Source: UBA4064 sp050179135
GTDB taxonomy: Bacteria; Desulfobacterota; Desulfobacteria; Desulfobacterales; Desulfatirhabdiaceae
NCBI GenBank assembly: GCA_050179135.1
Contig: JBFXFK010000001.1
Coordinates: 23,401 to 87,400 of the forward strand
Length of the DNA stretch: 64,000 nt
Direction of reading: 5' to 3'
In this document: piece by piece, positions 8,716 to 17,138 of the stretch
How positions within the stretch are numbered: position 1 is the first letter of the stretch
Layout of the letters: each line of letters starts with the position of its first letter
Made by a program: the position numbers and the translations under genes
Notes under the pieces: model-generated
Told to the model about the DNA's origin: nothing
The model's database searches: none
What the model saw: only the letters and a program-made list of their open reading frames with translations

Positions 8716-11058
8716 ATGATCATGAGAAAAACCTGCAAAAATAATTCACAATCGTCACAGCCATCCCAAATCAGGGCCAATATGTTTTCCCCCTCCCCCA
8801 GCGGGAGAGGCTCAGCCAGTGGGTCAAAATTGCAAATTTATCCGCCATTAAAATTTGCCCTGTTGGCACTGGCAATTCTATTGATATCCGGGTGCGCCGG
8901 CCAAAAACCGTTCATGACCACACCGGAATCTCCTGAAAAAAATCCCTTCATCCGGATTGCATCCGACACCCCCGATGACAGCCCGGATCTGGACAAACCC
9001 CTTTCGGACCGCCAGCCCAAAGACGCCCCGGTTGAACCCGCGACGCCACCCAAACCAGAGCCGCCGGACACCAAACGAAAAACCGCATCCCCTTTTGGGG
9101 ATTTTATCTCTGCGGCCAAAAAAGGGGCCAAGCCATCCGAACGTCCCCCGGAAACAGCGTCATCGGATAACAAGGTTCATGTGGAGCTGGCCTTTGACAA
9201 TGCCGATCTGTATGAGGTACTGGATTTGGCCTTTTTTGAGATGTATGGCATCAGCTACATGATCGATCCCACACTCAAGGCCAATGTGACGTTTCATATT
9301 TCCGGAGATTATACCCGGCAGGAATTTATCGACCTGTTCAATGACATTTTACAGTTGAATTCGCTGGCAGTGGTGAAGGGACCGGGTAGCATTTACAAGA
9401 TCGTTCAAAAGGCCGGAAGTCCGGGCGCCGGCAACACCGGCCTGGCGCCGGAAGACCAGCCGCCGATGGCTCCCGGTGACATCACCCAACTCATCCGGCT
9501 GCGGTACGCCAGCGCACCCATGGCCGCAGCATCCATTGCCCCGTTTCTGTCCCGGGGCGCGGTCACGGTTCAGGACAATCTCAACAATGCTCTGATCGTC
9601 ACGGATACGGCAGACAATATCGACAAGGTCGTTGGCATACTGGGGGTACTGGATGTCCCCTTTTTCAAGGATACATCCTGGAAACTGTTTCCGGTAAAGT
9701 CTGTTGACGCCTCGGATCTGGCCAAGGATTTGTCACAAGTATTAAAATCGGGTGGGCTGTACAGTCGTCCGGGGGTCAACCCGGGCAGTTTTGAAGTCAT
9801 TCCGGTCGTTACCATGAATGCGCTTCTGGTGGTATCCCGGTGGCCGGAAATTCTGGATCTGGTTGCCGAGTGGATTGCAGCCATGGACCAGGTGCCCAGC
9901 ACCGGCAGCCAGGTGTTTGTGTATTTTGTGGAAAACGGCACCGCCGCCGAACTGGCCGACATTCTGTCCCAACTGTACGGCGGATCGGCAAAATCCAGCC
10001 GGACCAGCCGCACCAGTAGTAGGACAAGCCGGACCAGCAGAACCACCACCGGCGCCAAACCAAGCACAACCCGTGCAACCGTTCCCCAGACCGCCGCCGC
10101 GGCCGTATCGGTTTCACCGGGCGGCGACATTATCGGTGATGTGGAAATAATCGCTGATGAATCCAACAACGCCATTGTCATCCGGGCCATGGAACGGGAT
10201 TACCGGATCATCGAAAAGGTGCTGAAACAACTGGATATTCTGCCCAGACAGGTATTGATCAATGTGGTCATTGCCGAGATTACGTTAAGCGGGTCGGTGG
10301 AGTATGGGGTGGAATGGTTTTTAAACAAAAATATCGGAGGTATCGGCTCGGAGGATGGCGACTATACGGCCCAGGGCGCACTGGACGGGGGGATATCCCG
10401 GCCCTATGCCACCCCCCTGGGATCGACCAGCGGCTTTTTTTTCAGCGTGTATGACCCGGTAAAATTTTTACGGGGTCTGGTCAAGGCCGTGGGCAGTGAT
10501 TCCGATGTCAACATCCTGTCATCCCCCAACATTCTGGCCCTGGACAATCAGGAAGCCATGATCGAGGTGGGCAATGAAATCCCGACCGTTACCGGCTCCA
10601 CATCGGATGCCGTATCCGGGACAACCGTCACCAGTACGGTTCAATATCGAAAAACCGGTATCATTCTGTCCGTAACCCCGCACATCAATTCATCCGGCCT
10701 GGTCAAGATGGATGTGGATCAGGAGGTCAGCGAGGTAGGGGAATTTGTGACGGAACTGAACAATTACACGTTTTTGACCCGAAAAGTGGCCACATCCCTG
10801 GTGGTGGAGGACGGACGCACCATTGTCATCGGCGGCCTGATGAAAAGCACGGGCAGAAGCGGCAATGCCGGCATTCCGTTTTTAAAGGATATCCCGATTC
10901 TGGGTCTGTTGTTTGGCAGCACCAATCAAAGTATCGAAAAAACCGAGCTGGTACTGCTCATCACCCCGACCGTCATCAAGACAAAAGGCGAGGCCGAGCG
11001 CATCACCGAAGAGTTTTCCGGAAAGATCAAAAGACTGATGGAACAGCTTCAAAATTGA
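8716..11058 (+). CDS. gspD: Type II secretion secretin GspD (outer-membrane lipoprotein form)
   Basis: A secretin that would form the outer-membrane channel. A hydrophobic signal (FALLALAILLISGC) ends in a lipobox with Cys60. A Pro-rich linker follows, then N0 (VHVELAFDNADLYEVLDLAF, about residue 154), N1-N3 (APMAAASIAPFLSRGAVTVQ; VNAL and VVSRWPEILDLV blocks), and the secretin domain from about residue 510 (VLINVVIAEITLSGSVEYGV; ending LLFGSTNQSIEKTELVLLIT). Within N3 is a low-complexity Ser/Arg/Thr insertion (about residues 425-452). The first 40 residues, including MFSPSPSGRG, come from repeat-like DNA, so the true start may be internal: ATG at 8782 or TTG at 8830. Family identity is clear. 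Confidence 0.9.
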   Translation: MIMRKTCKNNSQSSQPSQIRANMFSPSPSGRGSASGSKLQIYPPLKFALLALAILLISGCAGQKPFMTTPESPEKNPFIRIASDTPDDSPDLDKPLSDRQPKDAPVEPATPPKPEPPDTKRKTASPFGDFISAAKKGAKPSERPPETASSDNKVHVELAFDNADLYEVLDLAFFEMYGISYMIDPTLKANVTFHISGDYTRQEFIDLFNDILQLNSLAVVKGPGSIYKIVQKAGSPGAGNTGLAPEDQPPMAPGDITQLIRLRYASAPMAAASIAPFLSRGAVTVQDNLNNALIVTDTADNIDKVVGILGVLDVPFFKDTSWKLFPVKSVDASDLAKDLSQVLKSGGLYSRPGVNPGSFEVIPVVTMNALLVVSRWPEILDLVAEWIAAMDQVPSTGSQVFVYFVENGTAAELADILSQLYGGSAKSSRTSRTSSRTSRTSRTTTGAKPSTTRATVPQTAAAAVSVSPGGDIIGDVEIIADESNNAIVIRAMERDYRIIEKVLKQLDILPRQVLINVVIAEITLSGSVEYGVEWFLNKNIGGIGSEDGDYTAQGALDGGISRPYATPLGSTSGFFFSVYDPVKFLRGLVKAVGSDSDVNILSSPNILALDNQEAMIEVGNEIPTVTGSTSDAVSGTTVTSTVQYRKTGIILSVTPHINSSGLVKMDVDQEVSEVGEFVTELNNYTFLTRKVATSLVVEDGRTIVIGGLMKSTGRSGNAGIPFLKDIPILGLLFGSTNQSIEKTELVLLITPTVIKTKGEAERITEEFSGKIKRLMEQLQN

Positions 11059-11217
11059 AAGGATACCAGTTTTTTGGTTGACAAATTTATGAATCATTGA
11101 TAGCCAATACGAACAATCTTTGCCAAAAAACGAAATGAATCGCATATTCATGTGTATTGAATTATTATGATCATCATTCAATCCGGTATAAAATATGGGC
11201 TATGGCCATTTTTTACA

Positions 11218-11248
11218 GGTCATGTCAATAATTTCAATTGACATGACC
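11218..11248. promoter_or_regulatory. Perfect 12-base stem-loop after gspD
   Basis: GGTCATGTCAAT (11218-11229) is exactly complementary to ATTGACATGACC (11237-11248), with a 7-base loop. No T run follows it on either strand, so it is a weak terminator candidate and could instead be an operator or an mRNA-stability hairpin. It lies in the 388-base space between gspD and the Ig-like exported protein. Confidence 0.6.
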
Positions 11249-11333
11249 CATATGCATTGGTAAATACTGTCTCAAATGCCTGATGATGAGAATAGTTTAA
11301 TTTTAAACAGGTTTCATTCTGCAAAGGGGGTGA

Positions 11334-11363
11334 TGGAAACAGTCGTTAGCGTTTCCCTATAAT
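11334..11363 (+). promoter_or_regulatory. Candidate promoter and hairpin upstream of the Ig-like exported protein
   Basis: A perfect TATAAT lies at 11358-11363 with only a weak -35 candidate (TGGAAA, 11334-11339, spacing 18). The interval also forms a short hairpin, GGAAAC (11335-11340) with GTTTCC (11351-11356), which could be an operator. The gene start is 84 bases downstream. Confidence 0.4.
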
Positions 11364-11446
11364 GGGAGGTTTACTGACATGGTCGATGTGATTAAACTGA
11401 AATGACCCATGTTAACCAACAAAGTTCGATTACAGGAGGAAAAAGG

Positions 11447-14137
11447 ATGAAACAGGATTATAAAAAGTGGTGTGCTCTGATCACTACGTTGATGTTGGTA
11501 TTTGGCGTAATGGTTACGGGCGCAATGGCAACGACTACAACAGTTGGCGGTGCTATTTTTCTTGACAAAATCGCAGTACCATCAGGTGGAAAGGTTAATA
11601 TCACTATCCTGGGGCTGGATGCAAATGGCGGAGTCGATGTTTATGGTAATCTCCAGGGCTCTGAAATTCAGGCCAATATTAAAAGCTCCTTGGGTGGAAC
11701 GTTTACATCAATTGCATCCAGCGGTACTTTTTCGGCATCAGATCCTGCTTTGACGGATGGGGTACTGAAAGGATATCTTTCTTACACTGCTCCCATCAAT
11801 GGCACAGATACTCTTACTGTAATTTTAAAAGAGTATATCAATGTTTCTGGCGGTGCCCCAATTGTCAATATAATTGACACATTGACACAAACCATTACTG
11901 TCAGCAAATCGGCAATTTCTGCAAAAGGCCTGAGAATTCATTCCTTCACGCCTGTGCCTGGTACAAAAGAATATACCTCGATTTTTAGAGGCAGCAATTG
12001 GAATGGGGCTGACACAGCTACCGATTTCGCTTCTTTGGCCGATTATTCCGAACAGCCGGGTGTTATAGGTGCAATGACAGCCGGTACGGCTGGCGGACAG
12101 CTCAAAATTTGGGCGGTCAAAAGTGACGGCAAAACACAAGATACATCTGCCAACGGAGATGTAACAGTAACATTTACGCCCAACAAATCTGGTAAGGATG
12201 ATTTGGTCGGATTGAATACTGCCCAAACAACATATACATTTCCATTAACGATGGCCAATGGTGAGGCCATACTGACTTTTACGGACTCATCGATTCCGCA
12301 GGCCGGAAGGTATTACGTAAAGGCAGAAACCGAAGGATTTGCAGAAAAATTAACGTCGGTTCAGTGGAGTGATGAGGATGGCCTGTTTGTCAATCCGAAG
12401 ACCGATAACAAAACACTGGCAATCGCATCTGAGAAGGCCATAATCAACAGTACTGGCATTGGTTCCGGCTTCAGGGCCTATATGTTGGATGCTTTGGGAA
12501 ACAAAACCACGGTTAGTGAAGCCAACAAGACGAAAAACATCAGGCTGACTGATACCGGTACTGCTGGTGTCTATGTTTCATACATGGATGGCAAATTCAC
12601 ATACCAGCCGGGTAAGAACTACTGGACTGCTACGATAGGCAATGCCAATAGTCTTCCTGATAAAACCGGAACGGCAGCGTTGGTAGCATCCATGGATTCG
12701 GTTACCAGCTCAGATCCGGTGAATTTGAAAGTGGTTAAGGATAATCTGGTTGCCTCGTTACCCGCCACCCAACAAAAAGCAGGAGCTGCCTTTGATTTAA
12801 CGGTTTCAAAGAATGTTGCCGGTACGCCCATTTCGACATCGGACACCAGTCTTACAATCAAACATTTTGATTCCAACGGATCTTTGAAAGAAACCAAAAC
12901 GGCAACAGTCAAAGCTAATACAACAAAAGCATCTGTAAAATTTGAAACATCAACCAGCACGGGTGGGTTGGATTTCTTTATTGTTAGCGATAACAATATT
13001 GGAGATGCCAGAGCTGACTCTTTGGTCAACGATTTGATTGCTCCAGCCGATCCATACGCCGGTAAAGTTGTCAACGGCAATGGTGAAACTGCATCTATTT
13101 GGCCAAATGTACCTGGTGATGCCAAAACATTCAAGGTTTTCGAAAAACAAGTCAAGTTGACAGATATCTATGGAAACACCAACAATAAGGGAAATGTCGT
13201 GGTCTCCAGTGCCAAAGCTTCGGAAACTGGAAATACGTTGGTTGTTGGTGGAACCGGCGCCACACCTGCAGTACTCACCTATACCCAAGAAACCCTGTCC
13301 TTTACTGACACACCAAAATTTGTATTTTCTGGTGCTGGTGTAAGTGTACCGGATTTAACCTTGAATGTGACAGTAGCTGCAAAAGCATCTTCACTGACCA
13401 AACTGGTTATCAACAGCGTTCAGGGAGAGAACACACTTGCTGAAGATTCCATTAATCTGCCATTGAATGCTACCATTCCGGTCACGTTCGAAGCACTGGA
13501 TGCTGACGGAAAAGGCATTGATGACAAAACAGTAGTCTATACCGTTACTGGAACGGTCAACCCGACTGTAAAAGCCCAATCTGGAGATACATTAAGTAGT
13601 GGCTCTTTGGTGCCTTTCAACTATGCAACTCTGGGACGTAATGCCTGTACACTGAAAGCACCCAATGCTACAGGTGAATTCACCATTACATTGAAAAATG
13701 CCAATGGTACGGTAACCGCAACCAAGAAGTTTGTGGTAACCAAAGTTGTCACCGCAGATGTTGGACAGGAAGCTGGTATTACAGAAGTAGCGGCTGCTCT
13801 TGAGGCTGAATTGAGCCTGTATGTCAACACAACCAATCCTGACGGCGAAGCCGCTGTTTACGAATGGTTCGTGTTTACAGCAACACTGGCAGGCGATGCT
13901 GCAAAACTGCCGCTCTATCTGCTGGCAACTGACGGCGCCATCGTAGCGGTTGAAGAAGGTATAGACATTTATGACTACACCTTCGATTATGGTGATACAG
14001 ATGTCGCGTTTATCGCAACCCTGGCCATGGCTGATCTGGGTCTGAGCACGGGCGATGTATTTGCCTATGCGTATGCCTATCAGAATGAAGGCGGCGATAT
14101 TTATCTGCCCAACGTAGTCTTTATCACTGTAAAATAA
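11447..14137 (+). CDS. Large exported Ig-like surface protein with C-terminal domain shared with the subtilase
   Basis: 896 residues. I choose ATG 11447 because a strong ribosome site (AGGAGG) precedes it and a classical signal peptide follows (WCALITTLMLVFGVMVTGA, cleavage near AMA-TT). The body is Thr/Ser/Ala-rich beta sequence with repeated Ig-like/invasin-like blocks (e.g. VPSGGKVNITILGLDANGG; LNATIPVTFEALDADGKGID), few Cys and no membrane anchor. The last 106 residues (791-896, from LYVNTTN to the end) align along their whole length with the last 104 residues of the S8 protease encoded at 17139. A strong terminator follows. The base composition is visibly more AT-rich than the adjacent gspD. 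Likely an abundant secreted or S-layer-like protein; its fold and role are inference. Confidence 0.75.
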   Translation: MKQDYKKWCALITTLMLVFGVMVTGAMATTTTVGGAIFLDKIAVPSGGKVNITILGLDANGGVDVYGNLQGSEIQANIKSSLGGTFTSIASSGTFSASDPALTDGVLKGYLSYTAPINGTDTLTVILKEYINVSGGAPIVNIIDTLTQTITVSKSAISAKGLRIHSFTPVPGTKEYTSIFRGSNWNGADTATDFASLADYSEQPGVIGAMTAGTAGGQLKIWAVKSDGKTQDTSANGDVTVTFTPNKSGKDDLVGLNTAQTTYTFPLTMANGEAILTFTDSSIPQAGRYYVKAETEGFAEKLTSVQWSDEDGLFVNPKTDNKTLAIASEKAIINSTGIGSGFRAYMLDALGNKTTVSEANKTKNIRLTDTGTAGVYVSYMDGKFTYQPGKNYWTATIGNANSLPDKTGTAALVASMDSVTSSDPVNLKVVKDNLVASLPATQQKAGAAFDLTVSKNVAGTPISTSDTSLTIKHFDSNGSLKETKTATVKANTTKASVKFETSTSTGGLDFFIVSDNNIGDARADSLVNDLIAPADPYAGKVVNGNGETASIWPNVPGDAKTFKVFEKQVKLTDIYGNTNNKGNVVVSSAKASETGNTLVVGGTGATPAVLTYTQETLSFTDTPKFVFSGAGVSVPDLTLNVTVAAKASSLTKLVINSVQGENTLAEDSINLPLNATIPVTFEALDADGKGIDDKTVVYTVTGTVNPTVKAQSGDTLSSGSLVPFNYATLGRNACTLKAPNATGEFTITLKNANGTVTATKKFVVTKVVTADVGQEAGITEVAAALEAELSLYVNTTNPDGEAAVYEWFVFTATLAGDAAKLPLYLLATDGAIVAVEEGIDIYDYTFDYGDTDVAFIATLAMADLGLSTGDVFAYAYAYQNEGGDIYLPNVVFITVK

Positions 14138-14149
14138 CAAACACCTTAC

Positions 14150-14224
14150 CTGATTGGCTCTTGTAGCCAATCAGCCCCCTTGATGGGCAGAAAGTGCAAC
14201 CGTACTTTCTGCCCATTTTTTTTG
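14150..14224 (+). terminator. Tandem hairpins with rho-independent terminator
   Basis: A first hairpin pairs CTGATTGGCT (14150-14159) with AGCCAATCAG (14165-14174). The second pairs GGGCAGAAAGT (14185-14195) with ACTTTCTGCCC (14204-14214) and is followed by a run of Ts (14216-14224). This is a textbook terminator, just after the Ig-like protein gene. Confidence 0.95.
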
Positions 14225-14267
14225 CCTTTCTGAATAGACCCCGCCTTGCGCCCGAATCTTCCCGTCA

Positions 14268-14296
14268 TTGACATCCCCATTTATACCTTATATATT
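14268..14296 (+). promoter_or_regulatory. Sigma-70-type promoter, first copy of a duplicated block
   Basis: TTGACA (14268-14273), a 17-base spacer, then TATATT (14291-14296). The same promoter with nearly identical flanks recurs at 16791-16819. What it drives here is unclear: the next gene (toxin, 14773) is about 475 bases away and a palindrome block intervenes. Confidence 0.65.
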
Positions 14297-14323
14297 TGTG
14301 ACAATTGGATCTCCACCCAGTAG

Positions 14324-14495
14324 TGTCAAAACGAAATATTGACACAATGCGATGTTCCGCTTTTGATCGGATTGGGGCTGGCAGTCGGTAGTATGGCCTA
14401 CCTGACAGCGGGGTTGGCCGCAAGCCGGGAGTCGGGGAGCCGCAAAAAGCCGCGCAGCCCTGACCTACACGCTATGTCAAAATTTCATTTTGACA
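14324..14495. repeat. Element bounded by inverted TGTCAAAAT palindromes (first copy)
   Basis: Left palindrome 14324-14344 (degenerate) and right palindrome 14475-14495 are in opposite orientation and enclose about 130 bases that include a GGTAGGTCAGG-family copy (from about 14380). After the right end, the sequence ccccaattcaat...gatttccaggcaaggac matches the DNA after the second copy (16863-17072). This suggests a duplicated block of about 300 bases including the promoter. An open frame across it is not a gene. The rest of 14225-14772 shows only the operator-like repeat at 14721. Confidence 0.65.
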
Positions 14496-14720
14496 CTCCA
14501 GGGGGCCAGACAGATAACACGTCCCCAATTCAATAAAGATTTCCAGGCAAGGACAAAAAACGAAATCCAAAAACCCCCTATGCATCAGCGTTTCAGATTA
14601 TAAAACCCGGTTCCAGTCTGGTTTTTGCCGGAACGTCAAAATGCGGTAAAAAGGGGGGCGTTATGCTTTTGAAAGATAAAATATCTCGCGCAGAGACGCT
14701 GATGGCCAAATAGAAGCTTG

Positions 14721-14749
14721 ATTGTATTTATATAACTGAGCTATACAAT
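14721..14749. promoter_or_regulatory. Candidate operator for the toxin-antitoxin pair
   Basis: ATTGTAT (14721-14727) and ATACAAT (14743-14749) form a 7-base inverted repeat with a 15-base spacer, 24 bases before the toxin start. XRE-type antitoxins of this class usually repress their own operon through such sites. The assignment is inference. Confidence 0.45.
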
Positions 14750-14772
14750 AAATAACTCGAAAAGAAATTTCT

Positions 14773-15156
14773 TTGATAATTTATCTCTCAAAAGTGTTCT
14801 CACGTATGGCTCGACGTGAGGGATTGACAGAGGTTCATATTTGTAAGGCGGTGGCCGAGATGAATGTTGGCCTGTTTGATGCCAATCTTGGCGCCGGCTT
14901 GTTCAAAAAACGAATTGCTATTCCAGGCCAGGGAAAACGTGCCGGCTGGAGGTCGCTGCTTGGATTTCAGAAAGGTAAAAAGGCGTTTTTCCTGTATCTG
15001 TTTGCAAAAAACAGTTGTGACAATATTGAACCCGATGAGACAAAGGCTTTAAAGCGTCTTGCAAAATATTACCTCACATTGGAACCCGATGAGATCAAAG
15101 CGGCATTGCAATGTGGTGAATTATTGGAGGTGAATTGTATTGAAAAAGAAACATGA
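14773..15156 (+). CDS. RelE/ParE-superfamily toxin (PF06296-like)
   Basis: A 127-residue toxin of the toxin-first (HigB-like) arrangement. It carries the family pattern GLFDANLGAGLFKKRIAIPG, then GKRAGWRSLLGFQKGKKAFF and LFAKNSCDNIEPDE, and ends in a helical DEIKAALQCGELLEV. Members are predicted to cut or block translated mRNA. The start is probably the TTG at 14773, since family members begin with a short beta strand before the FSRMARREG helix; the ATG at 14806 would cut this off. The antitoxin gene overlaps the 3' end by 17 bases. Confidence 0.85.
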   Translation: MIIYLSKVFSRMARREGLTEVHICKAVAEMNVGLFDANLGAGLFKKRIAIPGQGKRAGWRSLLGFQKGKKAFFLYLFAKNSCDNIEPDETKALKRLAKYYLTLEPDEIKAALQCGELLEVNCIEKET

Positions 15157-15454
15157 CAGTATTTTATCGGCCGTTCATGAGACTGCAATGGGGTTGCATA
15201 ATGCGGGTATAATGGATGAGATAACGATGCGCGAATTTGATGCGCTTTGTCTGCCACCTGTGAAAACATATCACCCACAGGAAATCAGGCAGATGCGATT
15301 GCGTTATCATGTCAGCCAGGCCGTGTTTGCCGCTTATCTGAACGTGAGCAAGACTTCTGTGGCAAGTTGGGAGTCTGGTGAGAAAAAGCCTGGTCCTGCG
15401 GCGGCCAAGTTGCTTAATCTGGTTGATCGAAAAGGCATTGAAGCGATGATATAG
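15140..15454 (+). CDS. XRE-family HTH antitoxin (HigA-like)
   Basis: A 104-residue antitoxin partner. Its C-terminal half is a Cro/CI helix-turn-helix (LRYHVSQAVFAAYLNVSKTS, then VASWESGEKKPGPAAAKLL), which would bind the toxin operator. It starts at a TTG (15140) nine bases after GGAGG (15126-15130) and inside the toxin gene, so synthesis is coupled. The pair sits alone between two repeat blocks. Confidence 0.87.
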   Translation: MKKKHDSILSAVHETAMGLHNAGIMDEITMREFDALCLPPVKTYHPQEIRQMRLRYHVSQAVFAAYLNVSKTSVASWESGEKKPGPAAAKLLNLVDRKGIEAMI

Positions 15455-15786
15455 GGTGCATATCATAAAATGTGGAACGTTCCTCTCTTCGGCTCGTGCA
15501 AAATGAGGGACGTTCCTCACTTATCAACTTACTGTTATTAATGATGTTCGAGACGTTTCATACAGAAAAATGATTTACAGATACCATGAGTTGTGACATG
15601 AATAATGATGTGCGAATCATCCGGACTTGATTTTCCGGGGTACCGCAGCATGATCGGGTTGGCCATAAGCTGGAGCCAGGGAACCGCAAACAGCCGTGGC
15701 ATCCTGAACTACCCGCCGGGCGTTGATATCGAATCAGTTTCATCTACTTTTCAAGATAGGGGATATGCCTTTTAAAGGAATAATTT
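15455..15786. other. Gene-free spacer with degenerate repeats
   Basis: About 330 bases with no supported gene. It holds two copies of a GGAACGTTCCTC / GGGACGTTCCTC motif (about 15473-15516) separated by a short spacer. From about 15640 to 15720 there is a degenerate member of the GGTAGGTCAGG family (gggttggccataagc, gggaaccgcaaacagccg). Confidence 0.6.
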
Positions 15787-16643
15787 ATGCTTACAACCCA
15801 GGAAGTCAAAGAAATTATTTTAAAGGAATTACCGGGCATTCTGGAAAACGATCCGGAAATTCATCGATTTTTTCTGAATATTTCACGCAGGCATTTTGCA
15901 GACAAGGCGGTTACAGAGGATCGTTTTGACCGTATTCTGGAAGAAATGCGCCAGGATCGGGAAAGGGAAACCCGCAAATGGGAAGCGAACCAGGAGGCAC
16001 TGAAACGAGATCGGGAGGAACAGCGCCTTAAATGGGAGGAGCAGAACCGCAAATGGGAAGCGAACCAGGAGGCACTGGAACGAGACCGGGAGGAACAGCG
16101 CCTTAAATGGGAAGAGCAGAACCACAAATGGGAAGCGAACCAGGAGGAACAGCGCCTTAAATGGGAGGAACAGAACCGCAAATGGGAAGACAATCAGCAG
16201 GTTATCAACGAGATGCTGAAAGAAATACGTGCGCTCGCGCGAAAACACGAACACACCCTCGGAGCACTGGGCGCCCGATGGGGTATGAATACAGAACAGT
16301 CATTTCGTGCGGCACTGAAGGGAATTCTGGAAGAGTTTGCCGGTGTCGAAGTCATCAATGTATTGGAGTTTGATGATGAGGGGTTGGTATTTGGCCGGCC
16401 GGACCAGATCGAACTGGATCTGATCATCAAAAACGGCATCCTGATCATCGCCGAGATCAAATCCTCGATGAGCAAATCTGAGATGTACATCTTTGAGAAA
16501 AAAGCTCGATATTACGAAAACCGTCATCAGAGACCGCTGACAACATGATTGTCATTTCGCCGATGATTGCTCCCAATGCGATACCGGTAGCTGAAAAGCT
16601 GGGAATCACCCTCTATACTTCTGCTGAAGATGTAAAAATATAG
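15787..16643 (+). pseudogene. Frameshifted coiled-coil PD-(D/E)XK (DUF3782-like) gene
   Basis: The frame from ATG 15787 (ribosome site AAGGAA) encodes an N-terminal helical domain, a highly charged coiled coil of repeated KWEEQNRKWEANQEALERDR units, and a C-terminal nuclease-like domain (LGALGARWGMNTEQSFRAAL; DQIELDLIIKNGILIIAEIK, giving the D...E-x-K core). It stops at 16548 right after RHQRPLTT. The expected family ending (ADNMIVISPMIAPNAIPVAE, then LGITLYTSAEDV) continues in another frame to a TAG at 16641-16643. A single-base indel near 16530-16540 therefore breaks the gene, unless it is a sequencing error. The catalytic core lies upstream of the break, so a truncated product may still fold. 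Confidence 0.75.
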
Positions 16644-16750
16644 CCGATAGGTCAGGTTGGCCGGTAGTTTTGCCTGCCTGACAGCGGGGTTGGCCGTAAG
16701 CAAGGTGTCAGGGAACCGCAAACAGCCGCGGCGCCCTGACCTACGCGCTT
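16644..16750. repeat. GGTAGGTCAGG-family palindromic repeat, near-complete copy
   Basis: Begins gataggtcaggttggccggtag-like and ends gccctgacctacgcg, so the two ends are complementary. The middle (ggggttggccgtaagc, ccgcaaacagccgc) matches copies at 14380, 16971, 30908 and 33315. Length is about 105 bases. It follows directly on the frameshifted gene. Confidence 0.75.
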
Positions 16751-16790
16751 TTCCTGCCGTTCCCGCTTTACGCCGGAAATCTCCCCATCA

Positions 16791-16819
16791 TTGACATCCC
16801 CATATATACCTTATATATT
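16791..16819 (+). promoter_or_regulatory. Sigma-70-type promoter, second copy, upstream of the subtilase
   Basis: TTGACA (16791-16796), a 17-base spacer, then TATATT (16814-16819). The core is the same as the first copy at 14268-14296. It lies about 320 bases before the S8 protease start and is the best promoter candidate for the protease and the gspC-like gene. Confidence 0.65.
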
Positions 16820-16862
16820 TGCGCCAATAACCTCCCGGTTCCTGTTCGCCCCATCCCGGGAG

Positions 16863-17072
16863 TGTCAAAATGAAATTTTGACCTAATGCGATTTACCGAT
16901 TTTTGCTGGTTTCCTGTAGAGACGCAATGCATTGTGTCTCTACGTCCCCGCAGGGGGGATGCTGACAGCTGGTAGGTCCGGTTGGCCTACCTGACAGCGG
17001 GATTTGGCCGTAAGCAAGGTGTCAGGGAGCCGCAAACAGCCGTACCCGCTATGTCAAAATTTCATTTTGACA
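16863..17072. repeat. Element bounded by inverted TGTCAAAAT palindromes (second copy)
   Basis: The palindromes at 16863-16882 (forward, preceded by GGGAG) and 17052-17072 (inverted, followed by CTCCAGGGG) enclose another GGTAGGTCAGG-family copy (about 16971-17045). The DNA after it (cccaattcaat, gatttccaggcaaggac) runs straight into the protease start codon and matches the DNA following the first element at 14495. Confidence 0.65.
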
Positions 17073-17138
17073 CTCCAGGGGGGCCAGCCAGATAATACGC
17101 ACCCAATTCAATACAGATTTCCAGGCAAGGACAAAAAA

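Noticed and set aside
11300..11446. Riboswitch (cyclic-di-GMP type) in the leader of the Ig-like protein
   Set aside because: Short hairpins exist, but the conserved GEMM core sequences are absent.
14339..14536. 65-codon open frame between the terminator and the toxin gene
   Set aside because: It consists entirely of the palindrome and GGTAGGTCAGG repeats. The same repeats elsewhere are not open in a conserved frame.
17004..17138. Upstream GTG/ATG extension of the S8 protease
   Set aside because: The extra 45 residues come from repeat DNA, and a signal peptide starts exactly at the ATG at 17139.
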